Assembly: GCA_905116865.2 (NCBI GenBank)
Contig: CAJHNH020008454.1
Coordinates: 189,501 to 253,500, forward strand
Source: Candidula unifasciata
Lineage: Eukaryota; Mollusca; Gastropoda; Stylommatophora; Geomitridae
Direction of reading: 5' to 3'
Length of the DNA: 64,000 nt
Shown: piece after piece, positions 57,366-64,000 of the stretch
Position numbering within the stretch: the stretch's first letter is position 1
Layout: the number at the start of each line of letters is the position of its first letter
Position numbers and translations under genes: made by a program
Notes under the pieces: model-generated
Database searches by the model: none
What the model saw: the letters and a program-made list of their open reading frames with translations, nothing else
Told to the model about the DNA's origin: nothing

Positions 57366-57576
57366 CTCCTGCGTGTGTCTGGGCTTACGATTTTTGTTTC
57401 TAAGGCAGTTGCGCTCAATGGATTTGAGCCCCGGATTTCGGCGCATTTGGCCAAAAGAGGTTGAATCGTGTTGGCCAGTTTTAATAATGTGCGACACAAT
57501 ACCTTAACTTTGATCCAGTTCTCGCTGCGCGTGTTTAAATAACTGAAAGAGTACGGAAAAGTGCCGTTGTTTGTTG

Positions 57577-57808
57577 TGTATCCTTTACAGGACGTTGCAG
57601 AACTAATCCCAGCATTTTTTGGCTGTTGTGTTTTTTCTAGGCAGATTTACGTCCAGTAGTTAGTTTGCCATTGCCACTGGAAGGTCGGCTTCTCGATACC
57701 ACTGTCAAAACCAACGCAAGGCGCAGAGCCCGCAGCTGGAATCGAACCTGGCACTCCGGCATTACAAAAGCGCGTTCGCAACGCTCAAGCCACAGACGCC
57801 TATAAAAG
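57577..57808 (-). repeat. tRNA-derived SINE family A
   Basis: Antisense copy: GTATCCTTTACAGGACGTTGCAG at its 3' end, GGAATCGAACCTGGCACTCC (box B complement) and AAGCCACAGACGCC at its head. The central AGTAGTTAG is duplicated. Confidence 0.75.
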
Positions 57809-58109
57809 TTAGCCGTACTTGCTTTAAAAAAAAGATGCCGTCGAGTGACTTCTGCGAGACTCCCGCACGTTGCCATTTGGGGAATGCCGGAGAAGAGTAA
57901 CATCACGGCACAGTGTGAATCATACCACGTTCCTACGCCGGCCTGTAGCCACTTCAAAATATAACAGAGCAGTGGTTTTCAGCCTATGGGAAGTTTCAAC
58001 GGGGAGGTAGTCAAGCAATGTTAAAAAGGAGTGCATATGTACCTGTGAACGGTAATAGTCTGTATTGATATTGGGTACACACTGAGATGAAATAACCAAA
58101 GAGTTACAA

Positions 58110-58312
58110 AACAAGCACTGTACTGGGAAACAAGCGGTCTGAGAAAACGAGGACGTCCAAGTAAAACTTTAAGAACATTAGTATGAGAAGCTAAAAAAAA
58201 ATGCTGGCCTGAACTCTGTGTCAGAAATGAAGATAATTGCAACGGAGTGAGGAATCACATGCGAGCCCTAAGGGACGTCTAGCGACACACAAATGATGCT
58301 TATGATGATAAA
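58110..58312 (+). mobile_element. Probable LINE C-terminal fragment
   Basis: LRKRGRPSKTLRTL, a few stops, RNHMRALRDV, then AATGATGCTTATGATGAT. Similar layout to other LINE 3' ends here; weak. Confidence 0.35.
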
Positions 58313-58395
58313 TAAACTATTTTTAAAGCTATTTATAAAAGAAAACAAAAAACCAAGGATGTTTTTTTTTTTATTTTTTTTAAGCTATTTGTAAA

Positions 58396-59917
58396 GTAGA
58401 TGTCAGCAAGACGAAACAGTTTCCTTCATCACACTGATATTTGATAACAAGACAAAACAGTTTCCTTCATCACACTGATATTTGAACACAAGATAAAACA
58501 GTTTCCTTCATCACACTGATATGTGAACACAAGACGAAACAGTTTCCTTCATCACACTGATTTTTGAACAAGACGAAACAGTTTCCTTCATCACACTGAT
58601 ATGTGAACACAAGACAAAACAGTTTCCTTCATCACACTGATATGTGAACACAAGACGAAACAGTTTCCTTCATCACACTGATATGTGAACACAAGACGAA
58701 ACAGTTTCCTTCATCACACTGATATGTGAACACAAGACAAAACAGTTTCCTTCATCACACTGATATGTGAACACAAGACGAAACAGTTTCCTTCATCACA
58801 CTGATATGTGAACACAAGACGAAAAAGTTTCCTTCATCACACTGATATGTGAACACAAGACAAAACAGTTTCCTTCATCACACTGATTTTTGAACAAGAC
58901 GAAACAGTTTCCTTCATCACACTGATATGTGAACACAAGACAAAACAGTTTCCTTCATCACACTGATATGTGAACACAAGACGAAACAGTTTCCTTCATC
59001 ACACTGATATGTGAACACAAGACAAAACAGTTTCCTTCATCACACTGATATGTGAACACAAGACGAAACAGTTTCCTTCATCACACTGATATGTGAACAC
59101 AAGACAAAACAGTTTCCTTCATCACACTGATATGTGAACACAAGACAAAACAGTTTCCTTCATCACACTGATATTTGAACACAAGACAAAACAGTTTCCT
59201 TCATCACACTGATATCTGAACACAAGACAAAACAGTTTCCTTCATCACACTGATATTTGAACACAAGACGAAACAGTTTCCTTCATCACACTGATATGTG
59301 AACACAAGACAAAACAGTTTCCTTCATCACACTGATTTTTGAACAAGACGAAACAGTTTCCTTCATCACACTGATATGTGAACACAAGACAAAACAGTTT
59401 CCTTCATCACACTGATATGTGAACACAAGACAAAACAGTTTCCTTCATCACACTGATATGTGAACACAAGACAAAACAGTTTCCTTCATCACACTGATAT
59501 TTGAACACAAGATAAAACAGTTTCCTTCATCACACTGATATGTGAACACAAGACAAAACAGTTTCCTTCATCACACTGATATGTGAACACAAGACAAAAC
59601 AGTTTCCTTCATCACACTGATATGTGAACACAAGACGAAACAGTTTCCTTCATCACACTGATTTTTGAACAAGACGAAACAGTTTCCTTCATCACACTGA
59701 TATGTGAACACAAGACAAAACAGTTTCCTTCATCACACTGATATGTGAACACAAGACGAAACAGTTTCCTTCATCACACTGATATGTGAACACAAGACAA
59801 AACAGTTTCCTTCATCACACTGATATTTGAACACAAGACGAAACAGTTTCCTTCATCACACTGATATGTGAACACAAGACGAAACAGTTTCCTTCATCAC
59901 ACTGATATTTGAACACT
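58396..59917. repeat. 41-bp minisatellite, about 38 units, higher-order pattern
   Basis: Unit: ACAGTTTCCTTCATCACAC plus TGATATGTGAACACAAGACAAA, 41 bp. A 39-bp variant (GATTTTTGAACAAG) begins at 58561, 58887, 59336 and 59662, i.e. spacings of 326, 449 and 326 (8, 11 and 8 units). Other sites alternate (AAGACG/AAGACA, ATATGTG/ATATTTG). Confidence 0.9.
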
Positions 59918-60339
59918 AAATTACCAGTTGTTGTTGATTGTTTCTTTTATGTCCTTTGACGCTTTAATTTATGTTAATGTTTTAGTTATTGTTAATAGTT
60001 ATTGGGAATTTTAAATATATTTAGTCCTCTTTTTAATCACATTTTTTTAATGAGGGAGGGGGTGAGGGTTTTGCCTTAAGTTCACCAGAAATGAAAGAAA
60101 ATGCCGAAAACCCCTGTAACAGAGGAAGAAAAATATGTAGAGGGGCCATCTGGAAAAATAATAAACTCTTGTAATGATGCAGAGTGAAGCGGTTAGAATG
60201 CTTGTCTGTGTGTCCTGTAATTATGTTTTTGAATCCACAGGTGGTCTTTATTTTTTTTTTTTTACAATGCATCTGGACTTCAAGGTCGACATAGACTAAA
60301 TAAATATCAACATATGTTATCAGTGCTAAACACGGACAA

Positions 60340-60738
60340 TGAATAGGGCACTAGAACTACATGCGAAAGAATGCGAAAAAATGACATGCAAGGTCATTAA
60401 CAACATGAGGCGGGGTTACGAATACCAGCATTAGACAGAAAGTTAAAATAAGTCCATGTCTGAATTAATTTGACAGACAAATAATGAAATGGTTCGGCCG
60501 TTTAGTGAGAAAGCAGCCAGACCAAAGTGCATATGCGAGTTTTTACAGCAGAACATCTTGGAGGAAGGGGAGAGGAGGACCAAGTAAGATATGGATAAAT
60601 GGTGTAGCCAAGACCTGCAAATAGATGAACAAATTGAACCCACAAGCCACCCGAGAAGCGCAAGAGAAATACAGATAACCACGACAAAGGACTACAGCCT
60701 TGTATCAGTGAGACGACAGAAGAAGAAGAATGTTTACA
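60340..60738 (+). mobile_element. LINE RT C-terminal fragment with GAA tail
   Basis: Reads RQIMKWFGRLVRKQPDQSAY, GRGGPSKIWINGV, then stops; ends GACAGAAGAAGAAGAATG. Same C-terminal block as the LINE at 23301-24658, with the same GAA tail. Confidence 0.68.
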
Positions 60739-60769
60739 AGACATGCCTTGAATGCATCGCTGAACCAAA

Positions 60770-60890
60770 ATGAGTACCGTGTAATGTGGTTGGAAGTAAA
60801 GGCGGTCGGCATGACGTTGATACGTCATCCACTGAGTGCTGATCGGTATATAACAATATAGATCTAGCACCATGTGCCTGGTGCGCTAAC
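60770..60890 (+). repeat. SINE family B, 3' half
   Basis: ATGAGTACCGTGTAATGTGG, GTAAAGGCGGTCGGCATGACG, CATGTGCCTGGTG. Abuts a LINE fragment with GAA tail. Confidence 0.6.
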
Positions 60891-61019
60891 GGCTTGCAAA
60901 GGAATCATTCTTGTACTTTTGTTTAATCACTAGATCTGTTCTCGTCAGCTGCTCGTCATGAAACATGTGCAGGAAGCAAACGTTTGAGGTTTGAGCAACG
61001 GATCAACATCTTGGCACAC

Positions 61020-61206
61020 GAGTAGTAACCCATAAGTGCTCCGTTCTACTTCTAACTTAAGTTTCAGTCTGAAGTAGCTCAGCGCAGTACACGGGGTTCC
61101 AGGGCACCGGCGAGGATCCTGAAATATTTTGGGTAGATCCCCTATAAGGATCGAACCCAGGACTCCCGCCTCAAAGCCAAGCTCTCTAACCACTCGGCCA
61201 ACCGCT
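61020..61206 (-). repeat. tRNA-derived SINE, family G-like
   Basis: On minus: AGCGGTTGGCCGAGTGGTTAG and CCTGGGTTCGATCC are a clear Leu/Ser-type tRNA head. The body differs from 16840, so it may be a separate family. Confidence 0.65.
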
Positions 61207-61350
61207 TAATTATAAAATTGTAGTCTCCCAACCCCCCCCCCCCCCGCGCCCTTTTTTTTTTGGGTCTTCTATCATCGCTGCCTGAATGAGCCATTATTCT
61301 TATGTGAATTCAACAGGAGCAAACCTCAGAAACTCCGCCTAACATACAAA

Positions 61351-61813
61351 ACATCATCATCATCATCATGTAGCAGAGCGGTTCTCAACCTGTGGGTCGT
61401 GACCCTTTTAGGGGTCGAACGCCGATTTCACAGGGGTCACCTAAGACTATCGGAAAACAAATATTCACTGAAGTTATGCAGTAGCAACGAAAATAATTTT
61501 ATGGTAGGGGGTCACCACAACATGAAGAACTGCATTTAAGTTCGCGGCATCAGGAAGATGAGAGCCATCGATGTAGCAGGTCCCTTGCAGAAATTTGCTC
61601 CCATCACGGTCTACATGAAAAAAAAACTCGATCTCTCACCGACTCTCTCGCCGCCTACAGATCCGTATCAAACAAGTCTCTTATATCCTGGATTAATCAA
61701 GTAACAGAAAGTGTATTGATCGGCCCTCATAGAAAGAAGTAGATAGATAGAACTGGAGCCCAACCTTATGTTGGTCGGCTCCTGCCCCTCATTCTTTGCA
61801 CCATGCCTTCTGC
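61351..61813 (-). mobile_element. LINE 3' end, same family, interrupted by SPIN-like MITE
   Basis: (CAT)n GTAGCA | MITE 61376-61570 | ATGTAGCAGGTCCCTTGCAG..., TTGGTCGGCTCCTGCCCCTC, CACCATGCCTTCTGCTG. A piece of family H (61697-61745) and MITE E (61814) are also joined to it. Confidence 0.7.
61376..61570. mobile_element. SPIN-like hAT MITE with perfect 8-bp TSD
   Basis: 195 bp, flanked by ATGTAGCA at 61368-61375 and 61571-61578. Inverted ends GAGCGGTTCTCAACCTG and CGATGGCTCTCATCTTCC (reverse complement of the right end). Interior has the AAGACTATCGGAAAAC and GGGGGTCACCACAACATGA blocks. It interrupts a LINE 3' end whose uninterrupted form (CATCATGTAGCAGGTCC) is present near 11305, so the empty site is known. 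Known: hAT transposons make 8-bp duplications. The name SPIN-like rests on recognition of the terminal sequence. Confidence 0.85.
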
Positions 61814-61947
61814 TGAAATATACAACACACGATATCAACGGCATTGCGGAACACCCCCCCCCCCCAGCCTTGTGAAAAGGTCACGGGGCTTAGGAACTAC
61901 CAATAAGAAGTGAGCTAGTGTGTATATGTGGAGACTAACATTACTTA
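61814..61947. mobile_element. MITE family E, partial
   Basis: Covers the right third of the family: GCTGAAATATACAAC..., GGCATTGCGGAACA then a C run, then CAATAAGAAGTGAGCTAGTGTG and GGAGACTA. Terminal GTCGAACTAACC is lost. Confidence 0.7.
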
Positions 61948-61949
61948 TA

Positions 61950-63635
61950 CCACTTTCGTTTAAGGATTGTTGAACAGCTCATTATTAATAATAATAACTG
62001 TTTTGTTATTTCGCAGTTAAACTAGGCCTGGACCCCCCCCCCTCCTTTTTCGCCCAATATTTTCTCTGTGGCAGTGCGCCTGACCTGCTGTTCACTGTGG
62101 ATGGGTAGCATTGTTGTTCTATAAATATGGGAACACGAGGGCGTTTTTTCTCTTCCCTCCTTCTTAGATATAGTGGTCATATGATGTTTACAAATACTAC
62201 ACATTAGGTTAGACGATCACTATGTGGGTTCTGGGCCTTATTCTGGAAAGGTGGGGGGGGGGGGGGGTAGATTAACTGCCAAACACAAGCAAGTCGTAAA
62301 AAGTGACTAATCTATTTGGATGAATAGGACCGAAAGTCGCAGTATTTAGCAATGTCGTGAACAGGGATGAAAACAAACTTGATGTCCTGGGGACTGCAAG
62401 GGCTACTAAATCACTCTTCATGAACTTAATCTTCATATTATCTCACAGCGACGGTTTCCCTACCCGTCGAGCAGGCAGCAGACCAGCAATAACAGTTTGT
62501 TTCGGTCTATTTACGACGCCGCTCTCTCATCACCCACGACCCGACCTTGAACCCAGTGGTGCACACTGTACTTCTCCCACTGCAAAGCACTGCAACCGAC
62601 GGTAAACTAGGTCACAGAAGGAAAGGCAAACAAAAACAGGATACCTGTAGTGCGCTAAGCTCTTGACTGCTAAATATGACCTGTTTATTGCTGTTATGAC
62701 AAGTACTATCTGTGTTCACTGCTGTTTTACAAGTACTATCTTTAATAGACGTGCCAATGAATATACGACAGTGTATACATGTGTGGAGTGTACACAAAAA
62801 AGGACGTGCTTATAGCGTTTGAACTGATAGCAGGTCTATGTAGCGGACGTGTGTCTTTTAAAGTGCGCAGGTTTGGAATGAAAGACGGTTGTTAAAAGAA
62901 ATTTTAAAAAGAGCAGGGAAAATGTCGGCCGCATTACCTTATATGTGTCAAATAACGCACCATACGTTTATCATTTCATTTACGGTATGTGGTTTCTTGA
63001 GTTCTTCTGTCTCATCCATCAGCTAGATTAACTCATAAAACGCAAATGTTTTATTCCTTTTCCAAATACCCCTTTCAAAAATGCTACCTGCAAGTTTTAC
63101 ATTACATTTAGAGAGTCAAACTTTGAGGCCAGTACAAAAGAATAAATCCTCAATCATCCTTTACAACAGTTATACTGGGTCATCTAACATCCAAATCGTT
63201 TAAGAATCTCCCCTCACATTGAACAGCAGGCAGCGGCGCCGAAACTGGGGGGAGGGGGACGGGGCTATGCACTTTGAATCCCCCCCCCCTCCCATCCACC
63301 CCCAACATTTAGGGGCGCCTATAATTTTTAAAGGTTGAGTTCCTACCACCCTGACAATTTTTAAGAGAACTAAGTGGCTCCTCCTAACCATGTAAAATAT
63401 ATAGGCTTTATTTTTTATAGTAATGATGTGCATGTCTCTAATATTATTTAATAATGGTAATATTAATAATTATAATTAAAATTCCGGCAATAAACAAGTC
63501 TTAAGCTCTTTGAGCTCTCTCCCCCCCCCCCCTTCTTTAGTCCCTAACCCTAGACTTTATTTGTATATCTTTTTAGGACCCTTTTCCTACTGCTTCTGGC
63601 AAATTGGGTACGTAGTATTAAACCTATACCCTTTG
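61950..63635. other. Unrecognised stretch with several C and G runs
   Basis: C or G runs at about 62033, 62252, 63280 and 63521. 62210-62330 resembles the 5' end of family D (TGTGGGTTCTGGGCCTTATTC). No gene recognised. Confidence 0.4.
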
Positions 63636-63639
63636 TTCG

Positions 63640-63785
63640 TCGATGTAGACTTCTGGTTTTGTACCAGGACCTGAGTTTTGCGTGTACATCCGTTTTACTG
63701 TGTTCCCTGCCTCTCGGGCAGATGTACACCGACTTCGAAGAAAGACGTCGGTCTAATCGCTGGGACGACTGTGGCCATTGTTTCG
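63640..63785 (-). repeat. Retroposon family D, fragment
   Basis: TTCGTCGATGTAGACTTCTGG, ACCAGGACCTGAGTTTTGCGTG, CTCTCGGGCAGATGTACACCG. Confidence 0.65.
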
Positions 63786-63844
63786 TGGGACACGATGTTG
63801 CCTCATTTTTGTGGAATCTTCTTTGTCTCTTTGTCTACAGTTGT

Positions 63845-64000
63845 ACGCCCGGCTCGCTAGCTCAGTTAGTTGAACCTGACTGCACGGAGACTGGGTGACG
63901 AACTCCATGTGGTCCTGGTTCACGCCCGTGGGGGTAGGCAGAAAAGTTACATTTCTCCCCAGATTTACGGTATCTATCATGGAATCAAGGCCGAAGGGTT
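63845..64000 (+). repeat. SINE family C, runs off the window
   Basis: Best preserved head: CGGCTCGCTAGCTCAGTTAG (box A of a tRNA) and GGTTCACGCCC (box B), then GGTAGGCAGAAAAGTTAC. The 3' end lies past the edge. Confidence 0.8.

Noticed and set aside
58396..59917. CRISPR-like array (regular 41-bp spacing)
   Set aside because: Units are contiguous and nearly identical over their whole length; there are no unique spacers and no cas genes. It is a minisatellite in a eukaryote.
63845..63920. Functional tRNA genes at SINE heads (also 31668, 61200, 33985)
   Set aside because: Each is continuous with a dispersed SINE body and has mismatched stems; treated as tRNA-derived heads.

Overview
The window is eukaryotic, repeat-dense DNA with one recognisable host gene. 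Most likely it comes from a lophotrochozoan, probably a gastropod mollusc. Two things support this: a split DNA-binding-domain exon pair whose P-box (CEACKK) is the one known from the first DBD of '2DBD' nuclear receptors of flatworms and molluscs, and hAT-type miniature transposons resembling SPIN elements, which are reported from tetrapods, a triatomine bug and a pond snail. No species can be named from the sequence alone.

Host gene (minus strand): a 795-bp first coding exon (42571-41777) encodes a 240-residue disordered N-terminus plus zinc finger 1. It ends at a good donor site. The frame continues in phase 0 at 12140 in a 145-bp exon that carries the rest of the DBD and ends at another donor. 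The 29.6-kb intron between them is filled with transposons and microsatellites. The second DBD and ligand-binding domain were not found and probably lie beyond position 1. A unique stretch at 53.1-53.6 kb has a minus-strand TATA-like box, an E-box, a perfect DR1 nuclear-receptor site and plausible 5' splice donors; it is the best candidate for the promoter and 5'UTR exon.

Everything else is mobile or tandem DNA. LINEs: an I/Nimb-like element with frameshifted RT and RNase H (46.1-49.2 kb), an RTE-like RT (23.3-24.66 kb), an antisense RT relic (43.9-45.0 kb) and many 3'-end fragments. LTR: a deleted Ty3/gypsy-like element with near-identical 515/514-bp repeats (13.1-14.9 kb). SINEs: several tRNA-headed families (A, B, C, G, H) plus family D, which ends in GAA repeats. 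DNA transposons: SPIN-like hAT MITEs with 8-bp target duplications, a 421-bp foldback inside a SINE, TTAA-flanked MITEs (one inside a SINE tail), and two further MITE families beginning GG with 7-8-bp duplications.

Tandem repeats: (GAA)n up to 491 bp, (AT)n, (GAT/GGT)n of about 0.9 kb, (ACT/ACC)n of about 0.57 kb, and minisatellites of about 60, 31, 27-30, 22, 57, 21 and 41 bp. Many tracts sit at the 3' tails or internal simple sites of transposons, so much of the simple-sequence load appears to be seeded by retroposition. Long open frames inside these tracts are not genes.
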